Shown here: positions 1 through 10,047 of the stretch, piece by piece
Layout of the letters: every line of letters starts with the position of its first letter
How positions within the stretch are numbered: position 1 is the first letter of the stretch
Assembly: GCA_025560025.1 (NCBI GenBank)
Contig: CP048486.1
Coordinates: 62,001 to 126,000 of the forward strand
Length of the DNA stretch: 64,000 nt
Reading direction: 5' to 3'
Source: Agrobacterium tumefaciens
GTDB lineage: Bacteria > Pseudomonadota > Alphaproteobacteria > Rhizobiales > Rhizobiaceae
Notes under the pieces: model-generated
Seen by the model: the letters and a program-made list of their open reading frames with translations, nothing else
Database searches by the model: none
What the model was told of the DNA's origin: nothing
Made by a program: the position numbers and the translations under genes

Positions 1-253
1 TGCCGATTTCGCCACCCAGCTTCACATTGCCGATGCTGTAGGGATAAAACTGGTAACCGCCACCAATAATGGCGTTCCTCTCATATTCCACCGGAATGAG
101 AGCAGCGCTTTTCAGCATGTCCTCCTTCGTCATGGCGCCGGCAAAGCCGAATATCGCTTCGCTCGTCTCCGAAGTCATATCCTCCGACGCGAAAGATGAT
201 GTCGCGGCCAGTGCTATCATGGCCGCCAGCGACAGACGTGCTGCAATATTCAT
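1..253 (-). CDS. Secreted or outer-membrane protein of unknown function, N-terminal part only
   Basis: The gene runs off the left edge; about 84 codons are visible. The start ATG (complement of 251-253) follows an AGGAG ribosome site 6 bases upstream. The first 22 residues form a clear signal peptide, a short basic start (MNIAAR) and a hydrophobic core ending in SSFAS. The mature part contains a glycine- and tyrosine-rich stretch (about residues 62-78, with GGGYQFYPYS) like the first strand of a small outer-membrane beta-barrel. It lies 134 bases downstream of the exporter permease on the same strand and could be cotranscribed with it. I do not recognise the family and most of the protein is outside the window, so only export is inferred. 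Confidence 0.6.
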   Translation of the reverse strand, partial: MNIAARLSLAAMIALAATSSFASEDMTSETSEAIFGFAGAMTKEDMLKSAALIPVEYERNAIIGGGYQFYPYSIGNVKLGGEIG

Positions 254-387
254 TCTGCTACTCCTGAACAAAGCCCGCTTTACCCAGCCGTCCTCATAGG
301 CATATTCCCCGAAGGCGAACATACCGTTACCGAACACAATAAATTCAACACGGGCGAATTGGCCGAAAAACAGGCATTTTCCCGGGT

Positions 388-1506
388 TCAGCGCAGGAAT
401 CGCCTGAAACGGCGAAGCGCAAAAACGAAAAGCGCGCTGCCGATGGCCAAAAGCGCCAGCAATTGCGGCCAGACGACATCCAACCCGGCCCCGCGGAAAA
501 GCACCGATTGCGCCAGAATGACGAAATGGGTGTTGGGTGCGAGAAGCATGAGATACTGGATGATGTCAGGCATGCTCTCACGCGGCGTCATGGCGCCGGA
601 GAGCACCTGCAACGGCAATAGAAACAGGATCAGCAGCATGCCGAACTGCGGCATGGAACCGGCAACCGTCGCAAGAAATATGCCCATCGAGGTCATGGCA
701 AAGAGTTGCAGGGCGGTCCCAAGCAGGAAAAGCGAGAGCGAGCCTTCAATCGGAATGGCGAGCAGCCCCCTGACGACGACGAACAGCGAAAATGCCGAGG
801 CCACCAGCACCACGAGGCCCATGGACCAGACCTTGCTCAGCATTATCTCCAGCGGCGTCACCGGCATCACCAGCAGATGCTCGACCGTGCCATGCTCACG
901 CTCGCGAATGAGCGCCGCCCCCGTCAGCACGATGGACAGCATGGTGATGGCGGTGATGATGTTATTGATCGATCCGAACCACGACTTGTCCAGTTCCGGA
1001 TTGAAACGGGAGCGCAGCGTCAGATCCACCGGCACCGAGGTCGCACCACGATAGCGGTTCATATATTCCTGGATTTCGCTGGTCACGATGGTCTGGACAT
1101 ATCCACCGCCGCTGAAAGCCTGGCTCATGCGGGTGGCGTCGATGTTGAGCTGAATGGCCGGCTGCTGCCCCGCCATGAGGCGGCGCTGGAAATCCGGCGG
1201 AATGTTGAGCGCGAAAGTATCGAGCCCCGCATCCATGCGCTTGTCCATTTCAGCAATGGAAATCTGCTTTGGCGGCGCAAAATAGGGCGGATAGAACGCC
1301 GTGCTGATGCGGCCCGAAAGCGGTGACTGATCCTCATCGACAATCGCAATGGCGGCATTGTTGAGCGTCTCCGGCAGCGCGCTGGAGCCGGTATAGATCT
1401 GCAGCGTGAAGGCGTAGACGATCAGCAGCAGCAACATGCCGTCACGCGCAAGGCCGCGCAGTTCCTTGATGCCGAGCTGGAAGATGTTGGACGAAAACAA
1501 CCTCAT
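388..1506 (-). CDS. yhhJ: ABC-2 type permease, YhhJ-like, last gene of exporter operon
   Basis: A 372-residue inner-membrane permease of the ABC-2 family, resembling E. coli YhhJ. One membrane segment lies near residues 22-42, followed by a periplasmic domain of about 130 residues and a block of five to six membrane segments from about residue 178 to the end. The motif [17 protein letters not shown] between the second and third membrane segments is the typical ABC-2 permease coupling region. Its ATG overlaps the stop codon of the upstream fused ATPase-permease (ATGA), so the two are translationally coupled. With the HlyD protein and the fused ATPase it should form a tripartite exporter. The substrate cannot be read from the sequence. 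Confidence 0.85.
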   Translation of the reverse strand: MRLFSSNIFQLGIKELRGLARDGMLLLLIVYAFTLQIYTGSSALPETLNNAAIAIVDEDQSPLSGRISTAFYPPYFAPPKQISIAEMDKRMDAGLDTFALNIPPDFQRRLMAGQQPAIQLNIDATRMSQAFSGGGYVQTIVTSEIQEYMNRYRGATSVPVDLTLRSRFNPELDKSWFGSINNIITAITMLSIVLTGAALIREREHGTVEHLLVMPVTPLEIMLSKVWSMGLVVLVASAFSLFVVVRGLLAIPIEGSLSLFLLGTALQLFAMTSMGIFLATVAGSMPQFGMLLILFLLPLQVLSGAMTPRESMPDIIQYLMLLAPNTHFVILAQSVLFRGAGLDVVWPQLLALLAIGSALFVFALRRFRRFLR

Positions 1507-4295
1507 GACGCCTGTTTCCTCAAGAGAGCGGCACCGGCGACGAGAAGCAGTGGAATGGCAATGATCAGCGGCAGGAAAGAGCCGGAAAGGCCGGCGAAAT
1601 CCAGCCCCTTCGAAAAGGTCCCGCGTGAAATCGTCATGAAATAAGTTGCGGGGTAGATATTACCGATGAAGGCACCTGCGCCCTGCAGCGACGAGACGGG
1701 ATCAATCATGCCCGAATATTGCGTCGCCGGAATGAGCGTCAGCAGGGCCGTACCGAAGATCGCGGCAATCTGGCTCTTCATGAAGGACGACATGACGAGG
1801 CCAATCGAGGTGGCGATGATGACGAAGAGCAAGGCTCCCGTTGCGTAAGCAAGATAACTTCCCGTAAACGGCACCCGGAAGATGAAGATGGCGAATGCCG
1901 TCAGAAGCAGGAAATTAAGCATGCCGAGGGCGACATAAGGCAGCTGCTTGCCGATCAGGAATTCCAGCCGGGTGGTTGGCGTTACGTAAAGATTGACAAT
2001 GGAGCCGAGCTCTTTTTCGCGGACGACGCTGAGCGCCGCCAGCATGGCCGGAATGAGCATGAGCAGCAGCGGAATGACCGCCGGCACCATGGCGACAAGG
2101 CTTTTGACATCAGGGTTGTATCGATAGCGCGTTTCGATGCTGAAGCTGTTCTGCGTCGCCGCGCTGCCATAAATCTCGGCCGCCTTCCTCGCCAGCCATG
2201 TCTGGTGCATGCCCTGCACGTAACCGCGCACCGTCTCGGCCCGCTGCGGCATGGCGCCATCGATCCAGGCGCCCACCTCCACCGTCTTGCCGCGCAGCAC
2301 ATCCCGACCGAAACCGGGGGGAATTTCAATGGCGAGGCTCAGTTCGCCATCGCGCATGCGCCGGTCCATATCGGCATAGTCGCGGATCGGTTCCTTTTCG
2401 ATGAAATAACGGGAACCGGCTATATCCAGCACATAATCGCGGCTGATGGTGGAATCGTCACGGTCCAGCACCGCAAAGGTCAGATCCTCGACATCCAGAT
2501 TGATGCCGTAACCGATCACGAACATCAGGATGACGCTGCCAAGCACCGCCAGCGTGCCGCGAATGGGGTCTCGCTGCAGTTCCAGCGCCTCGCGGCGCGT
2601 ATAGCTGAACATGCGCCTGACATCGAAAAACCGTTTGCGGGCGGGCGCTGCATGTGGCGTCACAGGCACGGCCGCTGCCGCGACCGGCGCGTCCGCAGGT
2701 TCCGCCTTTTTCACGCCGGACGCATCTTCGAGATAGGCGACGAAAGCCTCTTCCAGCGTTGCCGCATTCCGGCTCTTGGTAATCGCGTCCGGCGTATCGC
2801 TGATCAGCACCTTGCCGGCATGCATCAGCGAAATCCGGTCACAGCGCTCCGCCTCGTTCATGAAATGGGTGGAGATGAAAATCGTGACATTATCGTTGCG
2901 TGAGAGATCGACGAGGATCTGCCAGAACCCGTCCCGCGCCACCGGATCGACACCGGACGTCGGCTCGTCGAGGATAAGAATGTCAGGCGAATGGATCATC
3001 GCCACCGCCAGCGACAGTCTCTGCCGGATGCCAAGAGGCAGATCGTCCGGCAGGGTCTCCATGACCGCGCCGAGATCGAAACGCTGCGCCATCTCGGCGA
3101 TGCGCGGCTGAATTTTCTCTTCCGGCAGCTTGAACAGCCGCGCGTGAAGATCGAGGTTCTGGCGCACGGTCAGTTCGGAATAAAGCGAAAATGCCTGGCT
3201 CATGTAACCGACGCGGTGACGGATGGCCATGTCGCTGGCATCCACCTTGTGCCCGAAGAGCTTCGCCTCGCCTTCGCTCGCGGCCAGAAGCCCGGTCAGC
3301 ATCTTCATGGTAGTGGATTTTCCGCAGCCGTTCGAGCCGAGAAAGCCGAAAATCTCGCCGCGCGGAATCTTGAAGCTGACATTGTCGACGGCAGTAAAGT
3401 CACCGAAGCGCATGCTCAGATGCGAGGCCTCGATGGCATAGTCGCCATCATCGCTCACCTTGCGCGGCGCGATATGCACCTCATGGTAACCCTTGCGCTT
3501 TTCTTCCGGAAGAAGCGCGATGAAGGCCGCATCGAGATTGGCAGCCGAGGTGCGCTCCAGAAGTTCGGCAGGGGATCCCGTTGCCAGAATTTTTCCGCCA
3601 TCCATGGCAACCAGCCAGTCGAAACCGGCGGCTTCCTCCATATAGGCGGTGGCGACGATGACGCTCATGCCCGGACGCCCGGCCCGGATCGAATCGATCA
3701 GTTCCCAGAACTGCCGGCGCGACAGCGGATCGACACCCGTGGTCGGCTCATCGAGAATGAGCAGGTCCGGATCGTGGATCAGCGCGCAGCAGAGCCCGAG
3801 CTTCTGCTTCATACCGCCCGAAAGCTTCATTGCCGGACGATCGGCGAAGGGCTCGAGGCCGGTACTTTTCAGCAGTTCGGCAATGCGCGCCTGCCGCTCC
3901 CTGCCGCCCTGCCCGAACAGCCGCCCGAAAAAGTCGATATTCTCGAACACGGACAGGGTGGGATAAAGGTTCTTGCCCAGCCCCTGCGGCATATAGGCAA
4001 TGCGCGGGCAGGTATCCTCGCGGTGGCGCGGATCGGACATATCGCCGCCCAGAACCTCCACCTTTCCCTTCTGTATCGCCCGCGCCCCGGACACAAGCGA
4101 CAGGAGGCTGGATTTTCCGACACCGTCCGGCCCGATAAGCCCGATCATCCGCCCGGACGGAATTTCAACCGATATGTCGGCCAGAGCGACCGTGCTGCCA
4201 AAGGCCAGCCGCACATCTGTCAGCCGCGCAACCGGCGCGTTCCTGTCGTTTTCACTGTTCATCGCGGAGGGTGTGCCCATGGCGGCCACCGTCAC
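1503..4295 (-). CDS. rbbA: RbbA-like fused double ATPase and ABC-2 permease
   Basis: A protein of 930 residues with two nucleotide-binding domains followed by an ABC-2 permease domain, the layout of E. coli RbbA (about 911 residues). NBD1 has Walker A GPDGVGKS (residues 55-62), signature LSGGMKQK and Walker [14 protein letters not shown]2 has Walker [10 protein letters not shown] but a degenerate signature (LGIRQR in place of LSGGQ), then LILDEPTSG. The last 370 residues carry one anchor and a cluster of membrane helices. The reading frame can start at a GTG whose GTGA overlaps the HlyD stop, or at the ATG at 4280. RbbA was named for ribosome-associated ATPase activity, but an operon with HlyD and YhhJ homologues supports export as its role here. 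Confidence 0.87.
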   Translation of the reverse strand: MTVAAMGTPSAMNSENDRNAPVARLTDVRLAFGSTVALADISVEIPSGRMIGLIGPDGVGKSSLLSLVSGARAIQKGKVEVLGGDMSDPRHREDTCPRIAYMPQGLGKNLYPTLSVFENIDFFGRLFGQGGRERQARIAELLKSTGLEPFADRPAMKLSGGMKQKLGLCCALIHDPDLLILDEPTTGVDPLSRRQFWELIDSIRAGRPGMSVIVATAYMEEAAGFDWLVAMDGGKILATGSPAELLERTSAANLDAAFIALLPEEKRKGYHEVHIAPRKVSDDGDYAIEASHLSMRFGDFTAVDNVSFKIPRGEIFGFLGSNGCGKSTTMKMLTGLLAASEGEAKLFGHKVDASDMAIRHRVGYMSQAFSLYSELTVRQNLDLHARLFKLPEEKIQPRIAEMAQRFDLGAVMETLPDDLPLGIRQRLSLAVAMIHSPDILILDEPTSGVDPVARDGFWQILVDLSRNDNVTIFISTHFMNEAERCDRISLMHAGKVLISDTPDAITKSRNAATLEEAFVAYLEDASGVKKAEPADAPVAAAAVPVTPHAAPARKRFFDVRRMFSYTRREALELQRDPIRGTLAVLGSVILMFVIGYGINLDVEDLTFAVLDRDDSTISRDYVLDIAGSRYFIEKEPIRDYADMDRRMRDGELSLAIEIPPGFGRDVLRGKTVEVGAWIDGAMPQRAETVRGYVQGMHQTWLARKAAEIYGSAATQNSFSIETRYRYNPDVKSLVAMVPAVIPLLLMLIPAMLAALSVVREKELGSIVNLYVTPTTRLEFLIGKQLPYVALGMLNFLLLTAFAIFIFRVPFTGSYLAYATGALLFVIIATSIGLVMSSFMKSQIAAIFGTALLTLIPATQYSGMIDPVSSLQGAGAFIGNIYPATYFMTISRGTFSKGLDFAGLSGSFLPLIIAIPLLLVAGAALLRKQAS

Positions 4296-5356
4296 TTGAC
4301 GAGGTTACGTTCGAGATTTTCCGGCCAGGCCGCCTGCGGATCAAGCCGGACATAGGCCATGCCGGGCAGGCCGGTTTTGACATATTGAATGTATTTCTGC
4401 AGCAGTTCCTGCGGGATCTGCGCCCGCACCCGGAAGGTCAGCTTCTGGCGCTCTTCCTCGGTCTCGACCGTTTTCGGGGTGAACTGCGCAACATCGGCCA
4501 CGAAGGAAACCTTGGCCGGAATGGTGTATTGCGGCGCGGCATCGAGGATGAGGCGCACGTCGGAGCCCATCGATGTGCGGCCGGCCTCAGCCGTCGGCAG
4601 GAAGAACGTCATGTAGACGTCGCCGAGATCGACAAGATTGAGAACGCGGCCACCGGCGGAAAGCACCTCTCCGGGCTGGGCGATGCGATATTGCACGCGG
4701 CCGTCGCGCGGCGATTTCAGCGTCGCATCGGTGATGTCAGTCTCGATGCTCTCAATATCCGCCTGTGCGGCATCAACCGCCGCTTCCGCGTCGACGATCT
4801 GCGCCCTGGCGGCGTTGATGGCGGCATCCGAGGCGGCAAGCGAGGCCTCAGCCGAGGCAAGCGTGGCGCGGGCGGATAGCTCGGCCGCTTCGCTGTCGTC
4901 GACGATCTGCTGCGATACCGCGTTACCCGTCAGCAGCTGTTTCGAACGTGCATTGGTCTTGGAGGCGGAATCGAGTTGCGCCTTGCGCTGTTCCACCACG
5001 GCCAGAGCGGATGTTTTTTCCGCCTCCCGCTGGGCAACGAGGCTGTTTGCGGTATCGATCGCTATTTTTGCGCGGCGAAGCTGTGCTTCCGCCTGGCGCT
5101 TTTTGGCTTCCAGCTGAGCCGTGTCCATCTGCGCCAGCACCTGCCCGGCCTTCACGAAGTCGCCTTCGCGCACCATGATATCCTGAAGGCGACCCGCTGT
5201 TTTCGTGGAAATATCGATCTCCACCGCCTCGATCCGGCCGTTACTGGCCACGAACCCGGCGGGAAGTCCCTCCCCCGTCAGCTTCGACCAGAAGAAATAG
5301 GCGGCAACGGCAACAGCCAGAACCACCAGACCAATGAGCAAGCCTTTTTTAGACAT
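4292..5356 (-). CDS. HlyD-family periplasmic adaptor, first gene of exporter operon
   Basis: A 354-residue membrane fusion protein. An N-terminal signal anchor (about residues 5-24) is followed by a lipoyl-like half (around [18 protein letters not shown]), a long alanine- and glutamate-rich coiled-coil hairpin (about residues 75-205), and the second lipoyl half plus beta-barrel ([17 protein letters not shown]). This resembles E. coli YhiI/YbhG-type adaptors that link an inner-membrane ABC exporter to an outer-membrane channel. No outer-membrane channel gene is adjacent. The ATG follows a GGGGAAG ribosome site. A perfect FNR-type palindrome lies about 160 bases upstream, suggesting control by oxygen. 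Confidence 0.88.
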   Translation of the reverse strand: MSKKGLLIGLVVLAVAVAAYFFWSKLTGEGLPAGFVASNGRIEAVEIDISTKTAGRLQDIMVREGDFVKAGQVLAQMDTAQLEAKKRQAEAQLRRAKIAIDTANSLVAQREAEKTSALAVVEQRKAQLDSASKTNARSKQLLTGNAVSQQIVDDSEAAELSARATLASAEASLAASDAAINAARAQIVDAEAAVDAAQADIESIETDITDATLKSPRDGRVQYRIAQPGEVLSAGGRVLNLVDLGDVYMTFFLPTAEAGRTSMGSDVRLILDAAPQYTIPAKVSFVADVAQFTPKTVETEEERQKLTFRVRAQIPQELLQKYIQYVKTGLPGMAYVRLDPQAAWPENLERNLVK

Positions 5357-5512
5357 CCGTCTTCCCCATGAACCCTTCAGGTTTCAACCGTAATACGTAA
5401 AAACCGAAGAAGCCAGCCACCATCGCGTTCAGAATTCGCACCCGGCATTTCTTCTGTTTGAGGAAATGGGCCGGGTCATGCGGCTGTTTAAGTGAGGGTG
5501 CGCTTCGTGGCT

Positions 5513-5526
5513 TTGACACAAGTCAA
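5513..5526. promoter_or_regulatory. FNR/FnrN-type anaerobox upstream of exporter operon
   Basis: The 14-base sequence TTGACACAAGTCAA is a perfect inverted repeat (TTGAC-N4-GTCAA) and fits the rhizobial anaerobox pattern TTGA-N6-TCAA bound by FNR-like regulators. On the minus strand a TTAAAC hexamer lies about 21 bases downstream, near the -10 position expected for a class II FNR-activated promoter. The HlyD start codon is about 160 bases from the box. Binding is inferred from the sequence only. Confidence 0.5.
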
Positions 5527-5634
5527 GTGCATGAGAGGTTTCGGGCAAGGGCCTAAACCGGTTGACGATGGCAGGCAGCAGCGATTGCAAAGCCATATGA
5601 AGTGGCCTCGTTTGGCAATGCCGCATCATCCGCA

Positions 5635-5753
5635 CTCGTCACCCCGGACTTGATCCGGGGTCCAGGCGATCAAGTCTTTGATCGCACGAGACTCTCTATC
5701 TCACGGCGCAGACGCGCCGTGGCTGGATGCCGGATCAAGTCCGGCATGACGGA
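5635..5753. repeat. RIME-like palindromic intergenic element
   Basis: Two outer arms (about 5635-5666 and 5723-5753) are inverted copies of each other and each is itself a hairpin: CCCCGGA-N5-TCCGGGG and TGCCGGA-N5-TCCGGCA. Between them are two more perfect hairpins, GCGATCAA-GTCT-TTGATCGC (5666-5685) and CACGGCGC-AGAC-GCGCCGTG (5702-5721). Size and layout resemble the Rhizobium-specific intergenic mosaic elements (RIME). It sits downstream of agaL2 and upstream of the HlyD operon in the only gene-free stretch over 300 bases (5357-5830). Apart from this element and the anaerobox I see nothing in that stretch. Confidence 0.75.
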
Positions 5754-5830
5754 GGAGAGGGCCTGCACCTCAGATAGTCAGAGGCCGCAGGATGAAACCT
5801 GCAGCCTCGCATTGTTGTAGCGATCGCGCG

Positions 5831-7204
5831 TTACACCGCCCGCGCCCGTTTCACCTCCACCTGCGTCCACTCCGGCAACCAGTCGCGGTGTGCGACGAGG
5901 AGATCGTCCACCAGCGACCAGATCTGGTCGAGGTCGAGCTCCGCCGCCGTATGCGGGTCCATCATCGCCGCGTGGAAGATGTGTTCGCGGTTTTCGGTCA
6001 TCAGCGCCCCCACCGTCAGTTCCTGCACATTGATGTTGGTGCGCATCAGCGCGGTGAGCTGCGGCGGCAACTCGCCGATATAGGTGGGCTGCACGCCGTT
6101 ATGATCGACAAGGCACGGCACTTCCGCCGCACAATTGGCCGGCAACGAGGTGATGCAGCCATTGTTGCGCTGGTTGCCGTAAATCACCGAGGGTTCGCCG
6201 GTCCAGACCGAGTTGATGATGGAGGAGGCATATTCCTTCGATTGCTTGACCTCGATCTTCTCGGCTGAGCGATAGGCTGCCGCCTGCCCCTTCCAGCGCT
6301 CGATCTGCTCGATGCAGCGCTTGGGATATTCATCGAGCGGGATACCGAATTTCTCGATCAAATCCTCGCGCCCTTCCTTGATGAAATAGGGCGTATATTC
6401 GGCGAAATGTTCGGAACTTTCGGTGACGAAATAACCGAGCCGCGTCAGCATCTCGTAACGCACCTTGTTGGGGCAACGCGGGTTCCAGCCGGGCTTCGGC
6501 GCCCGGCCTTCACGGTAGCCGCGCACGAGGTCGGGATAAAGGTTCTTGTAACTGCCATCCGGCTGGCGGTGTTCGAACTCCAGGAAGAACGCCATATGGT
6601 TGATGCCGGCCGAACGGTAGCGGATTTCCTCATAGGGAATATCGAGATCGTGGGCGAGCTCCATGGCCGTGCCCTGCACGGAATGGCAAAGGCCGACCTG
6701 CCGGATCGTCGGGTATTTTTCCGCAATCGCCCAGGTGTTGATTGCCATGGGGTTCACATATTGCAGCATGATGGCGTTGGGGCAGACGGCCAGCATGTCC
6801 TCGCAGATCTTCCACAGATGCGGCACGGTCCGCAGGCCGCGCATGATGCCGCCGACACCGAGCGTATCGGCAATGGTCTGGCGCAGGCCATATTTGCGCG
6901 GCACCTCGAAATCGGTGACTGTGCAGGGCTCATAACCGCCGATCTGGAAGGCCACGACGACGAAATCCGCACCGGCAAGGGCCTTTTTTTGGTCCGTATA
7001 GGTCTCGGCCTTCGCCTTTGCGCCAAGCGTCAAAATCAGCTTGTTGACGACGATGGCGCTTTCTTCCAGCCTTTCACGGTTGATGTCCATCAGCGCGATG
7101 GTGGCGCCCGAAAGGGCCGGACGCTGCAGCACGTCGCCGATGATGTTCTTCATGAACACGGTGGAACCTGCGCCGATAAATGTGATCTTGGGATCTCTTG
7201 CCAT
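5831..7204 (-). CDS. agaL2: Alpha-galactosidase, glycoside hydrolase family 4 (MelA type)
   Basis: A 457-residue cytosolic GH4 enzyme close in motifs to E. coli MelA, which hydrolyses melibiose and related alpha-galactosides by an NAD+- and Mn2+-dependent redox-elimination mechanism. The Rossmann loop IGAGSTVF is at residues 10-17, NPMAINTW near 151-158, and the metal ligands expected for GH4 are Cys173 (GLCHSVQ) and His203 (GINHMAF). The start at 7204 is chosen because GGAGGTAG lies just upstream of it; an ATG at 7219 would put the ribosome site inside the gene. It is the last gene of the agp operon, 22 bases after agpD. The symbol follows the Sinorhizobium meliloti locus from memory. Confidence 0.88.
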   Translation of the reverse strand: MARDPKITFIGAGSTVFMKNIIGDVLQRPALSGATIALMDINRERLEESAIVVNKLILTLGAKAKAETYTDQKKALAGADFVVVAFQIGGYEPCTVTDFEVPRKYGLRQTIADTLGVGGIMRGLRTVPHLWKICEDMLAVCPNAIMLQYVNPMAINTWAIAEKYPTIRQVGLCHSVQGTAMELAHDLDIPYEEIRYRSAGINHMAFFLEFEHRQPDGSYKNLYPDLVRGYREGRAPKPGWNPRCPNKVRYEMLTRLGYFVTESSEHFAEYTPYFIKEGREDLIEKFGIPLDEYPKRCIEQIERWKGQAAAYRSAEKIEVKQSKEYASSIINSVWTGEPSVIYGNQRNNGCITSLPANCAAEVPCLVDHNGVQPTYIGELPPQLTALMRTNINVQELTVGALMTENREHIFHAAMMDPHTAAELDLDQIWSLVDDLLVAHRDWLPEWTQVEVKRARAV

Positions 7205-7226
7205 TTCTACCTCCGGCATTTGGCAT

Positions 7227-8897
7227 TCAAGCGATTTCGAAGGCGGCCCGGACGAGCCGCTGGGTATATTCGGTTTTCGGATTGGTCAGCACCTCCTCGA
7301 CGGGCCCCTGCTCGACGATCCTGCCGCGCTGCATGACGATGACGCGGTGGCAGAGCGCGCGGACCACTTTCAGGTCGTGCGAGATGAACAGGTAGCTCAG
7401 GCCCCGCTCATCCTGCAGCTTGCGGAGCAGGTCGATGATCTGCGCCTGCACGGAAAGATCGAGCGCCGAGGTCGGCTCATCAAGAAGGATGAATTCCGGC
7501 TCCAGCACCACTGCCCGGGCAATGGCGATGCGCTGGCGCTGGCCGCCGGAAAACTCGTGCGGGAAACGCGAGAGGATGTTGCCGGGCATGCCCGCTGCCT
7601 CCAGCGCGTCGCGCACCCGGTCCAGCCTTTCGGCCCTGGTCCGGCCAAGGCCGTTGATGACAAGCCCTTCCTCGATGATCTGGCCGATGGTCATGCGTGG
7701 ATTGAGCGAGGCGAAAGGATCCTGAAAGACGATCTGCATACGTGAACGCAGGGGCCGCATTTGCGCGCGGGAGCGGCCATCGACCCTCTCCCCGTCAAAG
7801 ATCACCTCCCCGGCCACCGGCTCGTTCAGCCGCAGCAGGGATTGGCCGAATGTCGTCTTGCCGGAACCGGATTCACCAACGAGCCCAAGCGTCTCGTGCC
7901 TGTTGAGGGTGAGGCCCAGACTGTCGACGGCGATCAGTTCCTTCAGTTCCGGTTTGAACAGGCCGCCGTAACGCATCATGAAAGAGACCCGCACGCCATT
8001 CGCCGTCAGCAGCACGCCGGAATCTACCGGCAGCGGCTTTGCCGTGCCATGCGGTTCGGAGGCAAGCAGCTTTTTCGTATAGGGGTGCTGCGGCGCTTCG
8101 AAGAGCTTTTCCGTAGTGTTGTGCTCACGCATTTCGCCATGCTGCATGACATAAACGTAATCGGAAAACTGCTTCACGATCGTCAGATCATGGGTGATGA
8201 GAACCACGGCCATACCGCGCTTCTTCTGAAGGTCGCGGATGAGGTTGAGGATCTGCGCCTGGACGGTGACGTCGAGCGCAGTGGTTGGCTCATCGGCGAT
8301 CAGCACATCCGGATCGTTGGAGAGCGCCATGGCGATCATCACACGCTGCCGCTGGCCGCCGGACAGCTGGTGCGGATATTGCTTCAGCCGCGCTTCCGGT
8401 TCGGGTATCTGCACCTGCCGCAGAAGATCGAGCGCCCTCACCTGGGCCTCTTTCCGGCTCAGTTTCGAATGAACGCGGATCGCTTCGACGATCTGGCTGC
8501 CGATCGTATAAATCGGGTTCAGCGAACTCATCGGCTCCTGAAAGATCATCGAGATGCGGTTGCCGCGCAGCGCCCGCCGCTGGCGGCTGGAAAATTTCAG
8601 AATGTCGTCGCCGTTGAAACGCACGGTCGCGGATTTCGAAACGGACGCCCGCTTCGTCAAAAGCCCCATGATGGTGCGGGCCGTGACGGATTTTCCCGAA
8701 CCGGATTCGCCAACGATGGCAATCGTCTCGCCCCGGTAAAGCTGGAAGGAAATATCCTTCACCGCCTCCACCGTGCCGTGCTCCACCTTGAAGGTCACGG
8801 CGATGTTGCGCGCATCGATGATGGCGTCGTCGTTTCGGTCATCGGCATCGAAGCGGATGGCGGGCGCGTAAGTGTTGTTCTGTGCAGCAGCAACCAT
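7227..8897 (-). CDS. agpD: Fused double ATPase of alpha-galactoside ABC importer
   Basis: A 556-residue protein with two complete oligopeptide-type ATPase domains in tandem, equivalent to a DppD-DppF fusion. Domain 1 has Walker A GESGSGKS (63-70), signature LSGGQRQR and DEPTTALD. Domain 2 has GESGSGKTT (about 345-353), FSGGQRQR and DEPTSALD. It should energise the AgpB/AgpC permeases on the cytoplasmic face. The ATG follows a GAGGAG ribosome site. It lies 12 bases after agpC. The peptide-transporter family is unusual for sugars but is what is known for rhizobial melibiose/raffinose uptake. Confidence 0.88.
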   Translation of the reverse strand: MVAAAQNNTYAPAIRFDADDRNDDAIIDARNIAVTFKVEHGTVEAVKDISFQLYRGETIAIVGESGSGKSVTARTIMGLLTKRASVSKSATVRFNGDDILKFSSRQRRALRGNRISMIFQEPMSSLNPIYTIGSQIVEAIRVHSKLSRKEAQVRALDLLRQVQIPEPEARLKQYPHQLSGGQRQRVMIAMALSNDPDVLIADEPTTALDVTVQAQILNLIRDLQKKRGMAVVLITHDLTIVKQFSDYVYVMQHGEMREHNTTEKLFEAPQHPYTKKLLASEPHGTAKPLPVDSGVLLTANGVRVSFMMRYGGLFKPELKELIAVDSLGLTLNRHETLGLVGESGSGKTTFGQSLLRLNEPVAGEVIFDGERVDGRSRAQMRPLRSRMQIVFQDPFASLNPRMTIGQIIEEGLVINGLGRTRAERLDRVRDALEAAGMPGNILSRFPHEFSGGQRQRIAIARAVVLEPEFILLDEPTSALDLSVQAQIIDLLRKLQDERGLSYLFISHDLKVVRALCHRVIVMQRGRIVEQGPVEEVLTNPKTEYTQRLVRAAFEIA

Positions 8898-8909
8898 GTT
8901 ACGCTCCTC

Positions 8910-10046
8910 TCAATAGGGATCGACGGCATCGCGCAGGCCATCGCCGAGCGCGTTGAAGGCGAAGACTGTGACCAGCACGAAACCAACAGGTGCGAGAATC
9001 CAGGGATAGGAACCGATGACGGAATAGGTCGCCGTATCCTGCAGCATCAGCCCCCAGGAGATGAGCGGCGGCTTGACCGCAAAGCCAAGGAAACCGAGGA
9101 AGGATTCGAGCAGCACGACGCTCGGAATATGCAGTGTCACGGCGACGATCACATGGCTCATCACATTTGGCAGGATGTGCTGGAAGATAATGCGCCGGTC
9201 CGTGGCCCCGACGGCAATCGCCGCCCGCACATAATCGATACGCGCCAGCGCCAGCGTCTTGCCGCGTACCTCACGCGACATCTGCGCCCAGCCGAGCGCC
9301 GACATGACACCGACGACGAAGACGAGGAAAACGGTCGTCGGCGCGGTGACAGGAATGAGTGAGGTCAGCGCGAGATAAAGCGGCAATTGCGGGAAAGCGA
9401 GCACCACTTCCACGAAACGCTGTATCCAGGCATCCAGAGGCCCGCCGAAATATCCTGATATCAGCCCGACACTGGTGCCGATGACGGTGACGATGGCGAC
9501 GACGCTGAGCGCGATGGCAAGCGAGATGCGCGAGCCATAGATGGCGCGCGACAGCACGTCGCGTCCGAATTTATCGGTTCCGAGAAAATGCACCGGCTGG
9601 CCATCCGTCGAGCCGAAGAAATGCCGGCTCATCGGGAGGAGACCCAAAAGCTTGTATTCTGCGCCCTTGACGAAAAAGCCGAGATAAACCGGATTGTCAT
9701 AGTCCGGCCCGACAATGGGCTGGAAGGTGATCGGATCGAGCTCTTCGGTCTCGGCGATGGCATAGACCCGTGGCAATAGGCTGACATTGCCGTCCTTGTC
9801 GCTGAAGCGCACCACCTGCGGCGGCGAAAAGCTGCCATGGGTTTCGAGCGGGTTCATCGGCGCAAAAAAATCCGCGAAGATGGCAATGAGGATCAGCAGC
9901 ACTACCAGCACCAGCCCGATCATGCCGGTGAACGAGCGCCGCAGACGCCGCCAGACAAGCGCGAGATAGCTCTCATTGCCACGGGCGGAGCGGTCGGGTT
10001 TTGCTGCAACGGCGGTTTCGTTCTTCATCTCGTCAAACGCCATCAT
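8910..10046 (-). CDS. agpC: Alpha-galactoside ABC importer permease (DppC type)
   Basis: A 378-residue inner-membrane permease. A short hydrophilic N-terminus is followed by a first membrane segment (about residues 38-63), a periplasmic stretch of about 100 residues containing the DppC-family extension, and five further helices. The GTDKFGRDVLSR motif typical of DppC/OppC permeases is present. The EAA-type coupling loop reads AIAVGATDRRIIFQHILPN. The start overlaps the end of agpB: the agpB TGA (10048-10050) lies next to the ATG, with a GGGAGGG ribosome site inside agpB. It pairs with AgpB. Confidence 0.87.
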   Translation of the reverse strand: MMAFDEMKNETAVAAKPDRSARGNESYLALVWRRLRRSFTGMIGLVLVVLLILIAIFADFFAPMNPLETHGSFSPPQVVRFSDKDGNVSLLPRVYAIAETEELDPITFQPIVGPDYDNPVYLGFFVKGAEYKLLGLLPMSRHFFGSTDGQPVHFLGTDKFGRDVLSRAIYGSRISLAIALSVVAIVTVIGTSVGLISGYFGGPLDAWIQRFVEVVLAFPQLPLYLALTSLIPVTAPTTVFLVFVVGVMSALGWAQMSREVRGKTLALARIDYVRAAIAVGATDRRIIFQHILPNVMSHVIVAVTLHIPSVVLLESFLGFLGFAVKPPLISWGLMLQDTATYSVIGSYPWILAPVGFVLVTVFAFNALGDGLRDAVDPY

Positions 10047-10047
10047 C

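Noticed and set aside
2991-4355. Long plus-strand frame (454 codons) opposite the RbbA-like gene
   Set aside because: It lies entirely antisense to conserved ATPase coding sequence. The composition is that of a high-GC shadow frame (rich in Arg, Gln, His) and it has no domain.
7761-9362. Plus-strand frame of 533 codons opposite agpD/agpC
   Set aside because: Antisense to two clear transporter genes, spans their junction, no recognisable motif.
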